A DNA stretch of 64,000 nucleotides from Humulus lupulus (lineage: Eukaryota; Streptophyta; Magnoliopsida; Rosales; Cannabaceae). The translations under genes and the position numbers were made by a program. Positions 10,443-23,100 of the stretch are shown piece by piece (position 1 is the first letter of the stretch; every line of letters starts with the position of its first letter). The stretch covers positions 44,573,578 to 44,637,577 of the forward strand of contig NC_084793.1 of the NCBI RefSeq assembly GCF_963169125.1, read 5' to 3'. The notes under the pieces are model-generated. The model saw only the letters and a program-made list of their open reading frames with translations, ran no database searches and had not been told where the DNA came from.

Positions 10443-10838
10443 TGAGCCCAAGATTTATAGGTCCATTTGAGATTTTGGACAGAGTTGGGCAGATTTGCTT
10501 ACCATTGAGCATTGCCCCTAGTACTAGCCAAAATGCATAACGTCTTTCATATCTCAATATTTTGTAAGTGTGTGTCGGATCCCTCCCATGTTCTGAGTTA
10601 TGAACCGTTACAGCTGAAGCAGCACCTGAGTTACAATGAACAACCAGAGTGTATCATCGAAGAGGGAACCAAGGAACTGAGCGCAGAAAAGATTCCATTA
10701 GTTAAGGTCCTATGGAAGAACAGTTCGGAGAGAAAGGCAACATGGGAGCTGGAGGAAGACATGAGAGAAAGATACCCTGAGTTATTTGGTAAGAAAGAAT
10801 TTCAGGATGAAATTCCTTTTAAGGAGGGTATATTGTAG
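10443..10838 (+). pseudogene. Integrase C terminus of element B, right half
   Basis: It resumes the frame cut at 1964: SPRFIGPFEILDRVG, a frame change in the poorly conserved stretch, then LAKMHNVFHIS, SDPSHVLSYEPLQLKQ, VLWKNSSERKATWELEED and RYPELFGKKEF. A stop at 10836-10838 overlaps the LTR start. The final 108 codons are open. The join with 845-1964 across the GAAAT duplication is seamless, which proves that A inserted into B. Confidence 0.88.
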
Positions 10839-11483
10839 CACGCCAAATTTATTTTTTATTTTATTAGTTTGTGTGCTTTATTTTGCATTTATAATTGTTA
10901 AGTGTTAATTATATTTAAATTGTTTGGTATAAAATATGTGAATTAAAATTGTTAATTATTTAATTTAATTGTTTTAATTTGTGAGTACTTGAGTTTTGGT
11001 TGTGTGCATGGTTAGTAGAAATGCACCTTATCACTTGTGTGTGTGCATGTGCATGGAATGCATGGTGAGCTGCATTAGTTTCCATGCATAGTAATTTTTA
11101 TTCTCCATTTATTTATTTTATTAATTAAGAAAAAGGAAAAATCAGATAAATAAAGAGGGAACGTTCTAGAAGGCTTGTGTTTACACTAGTGCGAAATGGG
11201 AACCAAATGGTAAGAAGAGAGTTGCCTTTTTTTTTTTGAGTTCCCGTAACCTTCAACCCAGCCTCAATAAAAATGTCATAACTTGCGTTTTATATGTTCT
11301 ATTTAGACAAACTTAGTACCCATAGAAAGCTCATTAAATTATCTAATTTTTTTTATTAATAGTATTTTTCTAAAATAGATGTGTAACTAGGTCAAAAATG
11401 CATCTCAAGTTGTAGGGTGTTTGGGTTACGAAAAACCCACTTCGAATTTTCATTCATTTTTTTTTCTTAACCTAGCTATCACC

Positions 11484-11492
11484 TATAAATAG
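11484..11492 (+). promoter_or_regulatory. TATA box of element B LTR
   Basis: TATAAATAG in the context CACCTATAAATAGGTCC, about 650 bp into the LTR. The downstream sequence is pyrimidine-rich, as in other plant LTR promoters. Confidence 0.55.
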
Positions 11493-11930
11493 GTCCTTAA
11501 GCCTCTTCCTATCTGTTTTGAAACCTTGGCTGCCCATCTAAAGAAATAAAGGAAGATGGAGAGCTTTAGAAAGAAATAGAGGAAGAGGGAGAGAATAGAT
11601 GGCTTCGAAATCCCTAAGGTAAGCTTTGAGATTCATAGTTTTCTTTTTCTTCTCCTCCTTCTTCTTGATTCTAAGTATTTTGGGATGAAATGGTGGTAAT
11701 AGGTTTAATTTCACAAGGACCTATAGAGGGTGTTGGATAGATAATCGACCTACATAACAAAGGAGTTACTAAGGAGATGACGTAACTCATAGGGCAGACA
11801 CGCCGAGGTTATTCGAGGACCTGTGATCTTGGTTACCTCATAGAGGAGGTCTAACTGGTTTATGTTTTTCCTAGTTACCTCATGATGTGATGTGGACAAT
11901 AGGGGTGCCAAGATCACATGATGTATGATT

Positions 11931-13785
11931 TTTTTAGTGTTTTATGCCCTAATTAAAACCCAATTTCTTTGTAATCTCATTTTATTATCAATAAAAGAAT
12001 AGAAATCAATTTTTGACTTTGTCAATCACTTTGCTCACATGTTTTATTTTCATGATTATTTGTTTAATATAAACTTCTATTAAATTCCGAGCATATAGCT
12101 AATCATATTTATAGTGACGTAATCACAATGGAATATAAATATGATTATTTGTTCAAACATAAGTTAGTGCTAAGATTAGTCAGTGCACATGATTTACACT
12201 GACTTGCCAATCTATGATATGATCTACTTACACATTTCAGTGTTGTGTTTATTCTAGAACATTAGAAAAGTAGATAAGATCAGATCTATTTGTTACATCG
12301 GACTGGACCAATATTGACAGTAGATAAGATAAGTAAACATACTGTTATTACCTATTCTAGTCATATCATATAGTTGACCATAGGTCAATTCAATCTTAAT
12401 TCTAAGTGGTTAATATTCTAACTGATTGTATTATTTGAGTTCTTTGACTTGTTTGTTACTAGCTTACCCTACAGACTAGCCCATACTTACATCTTGGGAA
12501 CTCGGTAGTATAATTAAGTGGGAGTGTTAATCATAGATATGGACATCTATAGCTTCTGGTGAAGAAGTAAAATGATAGTTTCCTTTTAGTTTGGTTCAAG
12601 GTGCTAAATGATAGAGATCTCATTTCAATAACTAATACTAGTTTACTGAAATATCATTTACAAGGAGCTAAGTGTTTTAAGGATAAAATGCAATGAGGGG
12701 TAAAATGGTATTTTAGTCTCATCTCATTGTAGACCGTCTATAGAGGATTGAGTGATAATTATGGTTGTAACAAAGGATAACTAATAACGTATCTATATTG
12801 GTTATTCTGAGTATTTAGTGGAGTCATGAGGAACTAATAAGTTAGTAAAATTTATTTGTTAAATTTATGATAACTTATTGGAGCTTGATTTCATCGGCCC
12901 ATGGTCCCCACTGTACCTTAGATAAAATCATCTAGATAGTCTCAATTAATTGATTTAATTATTAATTACAATTATCAAAGTTGACCAGGTCAATTTTGGA
13001 TAGTTTCATAGAGTTATGCAATTTAGAGAAGAAAAGAGATTTTAGGGCATATTTATTAATTAAGACAAATTGGTGTCTAAATTAATAAATAAGCTTAAAT
13101 CAAGGTTAAAATTATAAATAATTAATTTGATATAGGATTTAAATAATTATTTAATTTATTAAATCAATAGAAAATAATGCAAGTCTTGATTTTAAGTCCA
13201 ATGGGCTTATAATTAAATAGAAAAGTTCATGGGCCTAAAGCGCATGAGAATTTCGACCTAATGGCTCATATTATCTATTATTTTTTTGATTTTTAATTAA
13301 AATAAATGACCTAATTGAGCCTATAAAAGGAATGCTAAGTGAGAGTTGAAAAAAAGATGAATAGAGTGGTGAATCTGAGATGAACAAAAGAACATAACAT
13401 GTAGTTTTGATGCTTTAGGTTTTTAGATTCTCTCTACAGCAAAAAGTCACTTTCTAAGCCTCTAAATTTTCTTCTATTCTTCTTTTTGTATCTATCTCAT
13501 GTGTTGAAAATTTCCCACGCTAGTCTAGGTGATTACTTTGGAAGTCTATGAAGAAATTTGAGGATCGATTCAGTTTCTTGGTGATACCCTACGGCAGAAA
13601 GGATTCAAGGGTTAGAGAAACTAAAGGAAAGACTACTACATTCCGATGCATATAATTTAAGTGCTCTTATCCTTGTCTCTGTTTTAAATTCAATTATAGA
13701 AACATGTTCTAGGTTTTTTATATTAATTTGTTTAATATATGATTTACATGAAAATAAACAATATCCTGTATAAGTTTTCCCTGCA
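11931..13785 (+). mobile_element. Solo LTR, Ty1/copia-like
   Basis: This block is homologous to 49493-51104: both share the opening GTTTTATGCCC..ATTAAA, AATAAAAGAATAG or similar, GACCATAGGTCAA, GTGGAGTCATGAGGAA and GACCAGGTCAA. The sequence TGATT stands on both sides (11926-11930 and 13786-13790), and the right end is ...CCCTGCA. No PBS or coding region is present. The left terminus is eroded (TTTTTAGTG where the other copy has TGTTGGG). Assignment to copia rests on my memory of LTRs that begin TGTTGGGTTTTATGCCC. Strand is inferred from that. Confidence 0.6.
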
Positions 13786-14539
13786 TGATTATGATGTATG
13801 ATTATGACTACAATTATGATTATGATTATGATTTATGAGTATGAATATGATATGTTTTTACATGAGTTTACGATACGAATATGCCTTCTTGTGCTTTCTT
13901 GAATATTGTTGTATTTGATTGTACTTCCTTAATGGACTTTTAGCTCACCCCCTTACTTTCCCCTTACAGGTAAGCAAAAGGATTTTCTCTTTCGCATGCA
14001 TAGTGATGTGGGAGGTTCCGACGTCTACGCATGTATGGCACATGGTGTCCTATGAACGAATAACGATCAAGATGAACGTCAAGAATAATGAAGAAACTTA
14101 TGTTATGGATTATGTTTCAAATTTCGTCTGTTGGACTTATTTTGTTTATTTTATTCTTACATACTGCATAAAGACATAATATTTTTATTTCAAACTATTG
14201 GGCCCAAATTTCATGTTTTATCAAGGCCCCACTGAACTTTTTCTTAAAATGGTATTTTTCTAATAAATGTGAGTTGAGCGACGTTTTATAAGGTAATAGA
14301 TTAGGACGCACTTTGCAAAAAGCAGCGTGTATGGGTGGTTTAAGGATTTACACTCAGAGCAAAGAAATCCAAGTAAGTCAACCTTTGACTTCTCTAGCTA
14401 CAACATGAAACATACTAGTGTATTGATTGCTAGAAATAGGAAATAGGATATTACACTAGTTATGGGAAGACACTCAATTAGAGACAATGACTATGGGATG
14501 CTTAGGCCCTTTCTAGGATTATGTGGTAGGTACCCCGTG

Positions 14540-14954
<415 letters not shown>

Positions 14955-15642
14955 ATGTTTATTACTGTGGATTTTGGTTTAAGCCAGACTTAGTTGAACA
15001 CTCGTAGCAACACTTATAGATTTTATAAGTTTAACCTATAGTTTAAGAATATTAATTATAACATAAGGTTTGATTAATATAGCTGATTATGAAGATGATA
15101 TTTATTATACTATAAGGTTTAGATAGACCCAATAAGAGAATGACACTTGTCGTGTGCATGTTTATTAAGAAATTAAGTATTTTTGAGGAATAGTTTTATA
15201 AGAGGAATATTTGAAAACCCCAGAGTCTGCCAGCAGCTTTAAAATCGTTATAGGTCTCAGTCAAAGCTGTTTACTCAATTCAAATTAGGCTGAAAAAGTG
15301 CAATTACTTGAATAATATTTCAGCGTATATATCACAGCTCTAGGGGGCGATATATCACCACTCGGGGAATACGAAAAACACGTAACTTCGCATGAGAACT
15401 TTGCGAGCCTCGGGAATATAAGCCCTGGCGATATATCGCCTACCATGGGCGATATATCAGCTCTAGGGCAAGTTTTTGAATGGTTTTGAAACCGAGCTCA
15501 ATTCAACCCATAACCTCTTAGCAAGCCTCGGAATCGTTTTGACCGAGTCTTAAGCCTCTGCTGAACAATTATTCAAATGTTTTTCAATTAAATAGTAATT
15601 ATTTTATTCAAGCTAAAAGAAGATCTTTTCATTCTTGAACTC

Positions 15643-15652
15643 TATAAATAGG
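15643..15652 (+). promoter_or_regulatory. TATA box of solo LTR D
   Basis: TATAAATAGG followed by ACCTAGTACCCAGCC, in the same setting as in element A. It could still act as an orphan promoter reading rightwards. Confidence 0.55.
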
Positions 15653-16792
15653 ACCTAGTACCCAGCCTTCTCTTTCATTCTTCAAGCTGAGTTCAAAGCC
15701 TTCAAGCTGCTAGGTTTACTTTAGAGTATTAAACACTTGGGTTGGGGTTATAAGCTTTATCATCTTAAGCTTATTAAACACTTAGGAAGTAAGGTTAATA
15801 GTGTGTTTTTTGATATCGAGGTGTAGTTCGGTTATAGTGCATTCAAAGGTATTCCCGTTCCTAGTTCATTTCTGTATATTTCATTAGTTTTTATAGTTTT
15901 TCTCTACTCAAATCCTAACTCGCTGTTTTCAATTATTGGTTAGGCATCTAAGATCTTTGAACTTGAGGTTTCTTGCCGGTAAGTATCTTCTCGGTGGTTT
16001 AGTTCATTCCTTTTCTTCTCTTTTCTTTTAGAAGTACTCACCTTTCTATTATTGGTTTTAGGAGTGTTCCAAAATCCCGTCCTTGTTCTCACATCTCGGT
16101 ATTGGTAAGGAAAATAGGATAGTTATTATATGCTTATATGATTATGCTATAATATGTTACGTTATGATATGTTTTTATATGTTATGATATATATGTTTTG
16201 GGGCTTATAGTTGCTTAAATAGCAAACCCCAACACTTTTATGTTCTTGGGGCTTAAAGTTGCTTAGCTAGCAAATCTCATTGTATTTTGAGGCTTATAGT
16301 TTCTTAGTTAGCAAACCCCAATGATTACCATGTACATGGGTTAGAATTGTGATATATGTTATAGTCATATGTTATATGTTTATAGTTTATGTTTCATGCT
16401 TTTAGTGGATTTTCCTTGCTCGGCATTAGGCTCATTCCTTTATTTTTATATGTGCAAGAAAATAGTTATGGCGGCAGGAAGATTCTTGGCGGCTTGGGAT
16501 TGTGTATTGAGGAAGAATGGATTCTGTGGACTGCGTGAACGATTCAAGGACGAAGTTGTTTTGGTCATCTCAATTATGTTTTCTATGTATTTCCCGCACC
16601 TGATCTTGTAACAAATTTATTTAAGATTTAAGTTATGTTTTATTTTCAAACAATGGGATCCCATATCATACCCTGAATTTTATGTATTAAAGTTATGACT
16701 ACTTCGTATGTATGTTTTTCTTAAGATTAGTGTCTATGTATAGTAGTTATTAATGGTCCAAAGTCTAGAATTAGTTGGGTCCTTACACCCCG

Positions 16793-18418
16793 CCTATGTT
16801 AGCAAAGTGTAGACGGTTTCTACCTTTGACATTCTTTTAGTTCGGTTGAAATCAGTGACTATTATTATTGTTCTAGTTCAAGTCTGTGACAATAACTATT
16901 AAGTCTAGCTCAAGTCTGTGACCTTCTGTTCAGTTCAAGTCTGTGACCCTCTGTCCGATTCAAGTCTGTGATCCTTTGTCTGGTTCTAGTCCGTAACCTC
17001 CAGGCCAGTTCAAGTCCGTGACACCTGGCTATGGGTTAAGCATACGTGTAAAATGTAGAAGTCTCGATGAGTCTGTGTAACTCTGGTTACACTCTTAATA
17101 ATATTTATGCCCCAGGTAATACAAAGGTTATCCTAGTTGGGGATTTAGGGCAGGGTTAATAGTGCTAAGATTTGGATCTCCACTATTGTTTGTTTTAAGA
17201 CTGCACCAAAATTCCCCGACTTTATTGGCAACTCCCAAATTGGCTTCTATGATTTTGGTTATGAATATTGTTCCTATATATATATATATCTCTCTGCTAG
17301 TCCTAGGGTATTCTGTGTGCCGGGTTGATTTGACTATTTCTGGTTATCGGGCATAAATATGACCTTATGTTATATTTTATGGTATAGTTTATACTTGGAG
17401 GTGAAAATTAGAAAGACTTCTTTAGAAGTATTTTTTTTATAAGCTGTGATTTTATGATTTAGAAAATAATTGTAATTTGGATAATTATAATTATTGGGGT
17501 TATTATTTATTTTATGGAACTTAGAAACACATGATTAAATTAGTATAAGTTTTTCTTTAAGAAAATAAGAGTTACTAAAATATGTACACATGCTATTGGT
17601 GATAGATGTTGTGTAAATGTGGCATTAATTTGAGTCCCAATTATTTGAATTTTTATGCATGGCCGAAATTATCTATGGCATAGCTAGTTAAATTTTTAAG
17701 CATTTTGCCAAAAAATATTTAATAGGTGGCATGAAAAGCTTGTATTGAGGAATCAAAGTTTTACTTGGTTGAAGACCTAATGAAGGTGGCATGTGAAGCA
17801 TAAAGTTAGGGAAGGTTGGACTTGTTTGAATATAAATGACTGTGTCAAGGAGAACTAGCAAAATGGAGTCAAAAACTAAAGTAGATAATGTAGTGTGGGA
17901 GGCTATTGAGGAATCAAGATTGGACCTTAACTTCATCTTGTTACATTAGAGGGTATGTGGCATCAAGAGAGAAGTTGTAGAATTTGAATAGAATGAAGAA
18001 AGGGGCTGGCCGAAACTACAACAGGGAGGGAAATTCAAGTTTTAATAAATTGTTTGATGATAGTGGAGAAGATTAAGGAATGGAGGTGGGATCTAGAGCC
18101 TACATTAGAGCTCTTCATTTTTCACACACTCAAAGCTTCAGAGAACTCTCTCATTTTCAAAATTGCTCTCCCAAAGTTCTTCCATTTTTTCTCATAAATA
18201 CCCCATATAGCCGAAATCACCAAGAACACTAGTGTTATTCAAACTATTCTTCTTCTTTTATTTTTAGATTGAAACCTAGCATCGTCACCATCACCATCAT
18301 AATTCCCTCATTTAGCCGAGATATACCTCGCCCAAATCACCATTCTATAGCCAAAACACCATAAACATAATAAAGTTCAAACCCTAGCTGTTTTGAAAAT
18401 AGTCGTTGTTCTCAAAAG
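16793..18418. other. AT-rich LTR-like sequence, unassigned; target of element E
   Basis: I see no gene. It contains a degenerate minisatellite (16840-17031). Pyrimidine-rich leader-like DNA with repeated TAGCCGAAAT or TAGCCGA words (18120-18360) resembles LTR or 5' UTR sequence. It continues after element E at 32130 and probably after F at 46354. Short open frames (for example 17162-17356 and minus 17688-17936) show no motif. Confidence 0.4.
16840..17031 (+). repeat. Degenerate minisatellite, unit about 25 bp
   Basis: Seven diverged copies of a unit centred on AGTTCAAGTCTGTGACC occur with variable spacers, for example at 16845, 16879, 16905, 16930, 16957, 16983 and 17009. The repeats are direct. 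No function is evident. Confidence 0.7.
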
Positions 18419-18675
18419 CTCGGTGTTGATGCTCATAATCTCATCAATAGAAAGTATGTGGCCGAGGCAAGGCCCCTCGGCCACCATCGTCTCGGGAAGC
18501 CATCACGCCATCACAACACAAGTCTGGGTTCGGTTCTCATGGAGTCGATGCCAAGTGGCCCACGTTGGCAAGGCATAAGTGCCAAGGCTCAGTAGCCTCG
18601 CGAGACCCATCTAGCCCACGCACTCGGCCCCACGGCCTCACCTATGCCCTCGGCCCCATGGCCTCGCTTGGCCTC

Positions 18676-19345
18676 GCCAGCCCATACCGCCCAAAGGGCC
18701 TCGCGAGATGCCTAGGCCACACCTCTCAAGTGGCCTCGCAAGATGTCTAGGCCACGCCACCCAAGTGGCCTCGCGAGATGTCTAGGCCACGCCACCCAAG
18801 TGGCCTCGCGAGATGCCTAGACCATGCCTCCCAAAGGGCCTCGCGAGATGCCTAGGCCACACCCCTCAAGTGGCCTCGCAAGAGGTCTCGGCCACGCCAC
18901 CCAAGTGGCCTCGCGAGATGCCTAGGCCACGCCTCCCAAGTGGCCTCGCGAGAAGCCTAGGCCACACCTCTCAAGTGGCCTCGCGAGATGCCTAGGCCAC
19001 ACCCCTCAAGTGGCCCCACAAGAGGTCTCGGCCACGCCACCCAAGTGGCCTCGCGAGATGCCTAGACCATGCCTCCCAAAGGGCCTCGCGAGATGCCTAG
19101 GCCACGCCTCCCAAGTGGCCTCGCGAGATGCCTAGGCCACACCTCTCAAGTGGCCTCGCAAGATGTCTAGGCCACGCCACCCAAGTGGCCTCGCGAGATG
19201 CCTAGACCATGCCTCCCAAAGGGCCTCGCGAGATGCCTAGGCCACACCTCTCAAGTGGCCTTGCGAGAGGTCTCGGCCACACCACACAAGTGGCCTCGCG
19301 AGATTCCTAGGCCACACCTCCCAAGTGGCCTCGCGAGTCTCGGCG
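18676..19345 (+). repeat. 35-bp minisatellite in the 5' LTR of E (about 19 units)
   Basis: The unit is GGCCTCGCGAGATGCCTAGG followed by CCACACCTCTCAAGT, with variants such as GCCACGCCACCCAAGT. Each unit has the palindrome CTCGCGAG and several CpG and CCNGG sites. Because 35 is not a multiple of 3, one array is open in several frames. The resulting Pro/Arg-rich 'proteins' are artefacts. Confidence 0.95.
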
Positions 19346-19884
19346 CCCCTGGCCTCATGAGGGCCACATCCACAACGCACTCGACCTTGTGAATAGCTAG
19401 GGAGCCACGCCCTCAAGAGGGTCACAAGGAGAGCGTCTCGCCACGCATCCTTAGACATCTTCCAGGGCCACATGCCTATCGCTCAGACTCGTGAGTGACC
19501 TCAGGAGGTTTCGGATACCCCATACCAAGGACCCAAGATCTCCACCTCACACTAAGGGTCCCATTCCTTACACCTCGAGATCCCTCTGCTTAGGAGATCT
19601 AGTACGAGTCGAATGGGACATATTTGTACGACCAAGTACTAAGTACGGATACCAGTGCCAGTGAGATTGCTGGGGTAAGGATCATGGTCCGTACGTCTAC
19701 GACCATAGGTCAGAGCCGACACCACTACCTCCTGCACCACTACGCCTGCCACCACGCATCAAACATGGGTACAGACAAGTAGTGGAGACATCCTCCTGAC
19801 ACCTGCTTCTATATAGGTTGTACAACCACGACCTCTGAAGCCACTCCCCTGGACCACTATGTACCTAAGGCCATTAGAGCCTAC

Positions 19885-19891
19885 TATAAAA
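19885..19891 (+). promoter_or_regulatory. TATA box of the element E 5' LTR
   Basis: TATAAAA in the context GCCTACTATAAAATGAAC, about 540 bp after the minisatellite and 200 bp before the LTR end. It is identical in the 3' LTR (31918-31924). It would drive the gag-pol transcript. Confidence 0.65.
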
Positions 19892-20092
19892 TGAACTCTA
19901 AGACCACTTGAAAGGGGGTGGAAATTTTACTGTAGCAGAGGTTTTGAGTGTGAATGAAAGACTGAATTCTCCATTATTGTTCTATCCTAGTTCTTGGGTT
20001 ATTGTTCAAGTTTTTACAGCTTTCCGATTAGTGATCTTAATTTGATAATTTTTCCAACTTAACTTCGTTGACGAGTTCTCACCGTCAACAGT

Positions 20093-20111
20093 TTGGTGCC
20101 GTCTGTGGGAA
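20093..20111 (+). other. Primer binding site of element E
   Basis: TTGGTGCCGTCTGTGGGAA begins two bases after the LTR end. The position and TGGTGCC/TGGCGCC form suit Tat-lineage elements. I do not name the tRNA because I cannot check it. It differs from the PBS of F and G after the first TTGGTGC. Confidence 0.75.
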
Positions 20112-20158
20112 CGTTAGTTTCAAGCTACTGTTCCACCATTGTTTCCGACAAGAAGAAG

Positions 20159-23100
20159 ATGCCAAGACGCTCGAAGCGACTGAGGGAGACGCGGGAGGTA
20201 GAAGTTCACCTGAACGGAGTCCAGATGAAGGCCTCCATGAAGGACGCTCCTCCACCCAGGGACGTGGAGCCCCTGAAAGACCCTGAGGTTCACGGAGGTG
20301 ATAGAGTGGCCTCATCGCCGGCCGCTCCACCTGGAGGGAGTCCTCCAAGAGCACCACCGGTACACGCTGATGAGTTCCCTCCTCCAAAACTGCCGCAGGC
20401 ACCGAACTCCGCCCGGCAAGACCCGGGCCCTTCTGCCCGTAGGCCTGACAAGCACCCCCGGGTCCACTCCGTGAGCTCGAGTTCGAAATCCCGGTTTTAC
20501 GAAGAGGAGATACGTGAGCTCCACCGCAAGAACCAAAGATTAGAAACCACCTTAGAGAACATGCAAGAGGTCCTTAACGGCCTGCTGCAGGGTAAGTCCA
20601 GCGTAACCTTGCCTAAGAGGAAGGAGAAGGGCAAGGATAGGGTGGAGACCACGGTACCGGTAGATGATGGAAGAACCCGGCATTCAACTAGTAACACCCC
20701 CCGCGCGAAGCAACGCGATCACCCCGAACCGCCTAAGCAGGCCCCAAAGCCAGCGCCGAGGGCCAACGCTGCCCCTCGCCATGAGGATGAGGTCACTTCC
20801 AAAAGAACACCCTCAGACTTGCGGGAGGAGCTTAATAAGAAGAGGGCGGGAAATGGGACCACGCCCCCTGTGGCGCCTCGAGAAGGCAAGGGAAAGGCGG
20901 ATCTCAGCCCGTTCGCTTTAAGGGACACCCTCAGCAAGAGGAGACAAGACCTAGACACGGAGATGAGGAGCTTGTGGAGCAAGATCGTCACCGCGTCAGG
21001 CGGCCAGGCCTTTGAGGAGGACTTCGACCATGAGTCGCCCTTTGTGAGAGAAATTCAGGCAATCCGACTCCCTGCCAATTTTAAGGAGCCCAATATGACC
21101 CCTTACGAAGGGAACACGGATCTGAAATACCACCTGGATGCGTTTAATGATCTGATGAAACTGAGAGGGATAGGAAGTGGTGCCAGGTGCCATTGCTTCG
21201 CTGTTACTCTGAAAGGACCTGCCTACAAATGGTTCAAAAGACTAAGGCCGGGGACCATCAGGTCCTGGCAGCAGTTTTCTGACGAATTCCTCCAGCAACA
21301 CCATGCCGTGCGAGACTACACGATGCCTGGTACCAGCCTGGCTAATGTGAAGCAAGGGGAGAACGAAAGCCTGAAGAGCTACATTCATCGGTTCAATATG
21401 GAGGCCGCAAAAGTGGGAAGCCTAATGCGCCGAGAGTTAAAAATGGCCATTACCACAGGAGTGCTCCCAGGAAGCAAGTTGTGGGACAACATGTTGAAGA
21501 GGGAAGTCACCGACTTAGATGACTTCTATGAGAGAGCGCAGAAGTACATCTGTGTGGAGGATGGCCATGCAAACCTAAAGGCAGGGAAGGAGGAGCCCCA
21601 CGCGAAGCCCCCAACTAACGACGGATCGAATGTAGCAAAGAAGAAAAGGACGTACGATGGGCCAAGAGATGACCAGCAGAGGAAAACCAAACGAGGGGGT
21701 GATCATAGGCCAACGGCCTATACTTACTATACAAACCTCACAGACACCAGGGAGCATATTTACATCACCAACGAAGATCGAGTGCCCTTCAAAAAGCCCC
21801 CACCAATGAGAAAGGATCCGTCCAAAAGAGACCCCAGTAGATACTGCCAATACCACAAGGACATCGGACACACCACGGTAGAGTGTATCCACCTGAAGGA
21901 GGAAATTGAGGAGCTTATCCGCCGGGGGCACTTGGGCCGGTATGTCAGGAGAGAAAGGCAAAGGCCAAAAGACGAGCCCACAACACCCCAGGCACAAGAG
22001 CGAGCCCCAGAAATACAGGGGGAGGTCCGAACCATTTTTGGAGGTCCAGGATTTGGGGGAGATTCTAGGAAGGGGCGAGATAGGTATGCAAGAGAGGCTC
22101 GGCGAAGTCCGCCTCCCTGCATCATGAGTTTGGAACAACGACCCCCGAAGAGTTTCAAGGGGGAAAACGACTCGATAATGTTCACTGAGGAGGACGCACG
22201 GGGGGTACACTTTCCCCACAATGATCCGCTGGTGTTGACAGTCCAATTGGAAAATATGCGTGTACATCGAGTCCTAGTGGACAACGGGAGCTCGGTGGAC
22301 ATCCTATATCGCCCTGCTTTGGAAAAGATGGGACTGGGCATTCGTCACCTGAAGCCCTGCCAGTCGTCCCTATACGGATTCACAGGGGACTCAGTGCAAC
22401 CCCTTGGAATGATCGAATTAACACTTACCATGGGGGAGCAACCTCGGCAGACTACAGTCATGTCTAACTTTGTCGTAGTAGATTGTGCATCAGCTTTCAA
22501 CGCGGTATTGGGGAGACCCTCCCTGAGAGAATTGAAAGCCATAACTTCAATATATTACTTGGTTGTCAAGTTCCCGACTCCAGGAGGGGTCGCAAGTATG
22601 AAGGGAGAACAGAAGGAAGCGAGGGAGTGTTACAACACCTCACTCCGCACGCCTGTAAAATCGCGTGAGCCAATGGCCATGGTGGTACATGAGGTGCTAT
22701 GTATGCCCACGGGGGGTCCACAGGAGCTGGACCCTCGAGTCGTGGATGAGTCAAGAGCAGAACCAGTGGAAGAAGTAGAGGAGGTTACGGTGACGGAGGA
22801 ACCCTTAAGGAAATTGAAGATAGGGAGAAGCCTGCAAGGTGACGTGAAGGAGGAGTTGACAAATTTTTTGAAAGATAATCTAGACGTGTTTGCATGGAGT
22901 CATGAGGACATGGTGGGCATAGACCCCAGTGTGATGTGTCACCACCTGAACATCTCCCCAGAAACAAGGCCCGTCCGGCAAAAGAGGCGGGCGCTAGACC
23001 CAACAAGATACGCGGCGTTAAAGGAGGAGGTTGACAAGTTGAAGGCCAATGGTTTCATCCGTGAGTCTTTCTACCCTTTGTGGGTATCGAACCCAGTACT

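Larger units (their letters stand above)
10834..14455 (+). repeat. 3' LTR of element B (split by a copia-like solo LTR)
   Basis: It starts TGTAGCACGCC right after a purine-rich tract (AAGGAGGGTATA) and carries a TATA box at 11484-11492 (CCTATAAATAGG). The later GCTCACCCCCTTACTTTCCCC block (13944-13964) is of a kind often seen near the end of chromovirus LTRs. Bases 11931-13785 are a later insertion. The 3' end is placed at GGATATTACA (14455) by analogy with TCATTACA in A. That end is uncertain because the partner LTR is not in the window. Confidence 0.6.
18424..20090 (+). repeat. 5' LTR of element E
   Basis: 1667 bp, from TGTTGATGCTC to CACCGTCAACA. It holds a 35-bp minisatellite (18676-19345) and a TATA box (19885-19891), and ends two bases before the PBS. 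It is about five minisatellite units shorter than the 3' LTR and otherwise nearly identical. Confidence 0.95.

Noticed and set aside
18676..19345. CRISPR-like array of 35-bp repeats
   Set aside because: The repeats are head to tail with no unique spacers and lie in a plant LTR. There are no cas genes.
18565..19473. Overlapping Pro/Arg-rich ORFs on both strands, repeated at 30423-31506
   Set aside because: They arise from the 35-bp minisatellite. A unit length not divisible by three leaves several frames open. They lie in LTRs upstream of the promoter.
20093..20158. Upstream start of E gag at a TTG
   Set aside because: The frame is open but these codons overlap the PBS. The ATG at 20159 begins a basic MPRRSKR terminus typical of gag.
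21575..22341. Minus-strand ORFs inside E pol (also 23404-23901 and 24953-25459)
   Set aside because: They are shadows of the strongly coding plus strand, with no motif of their own.
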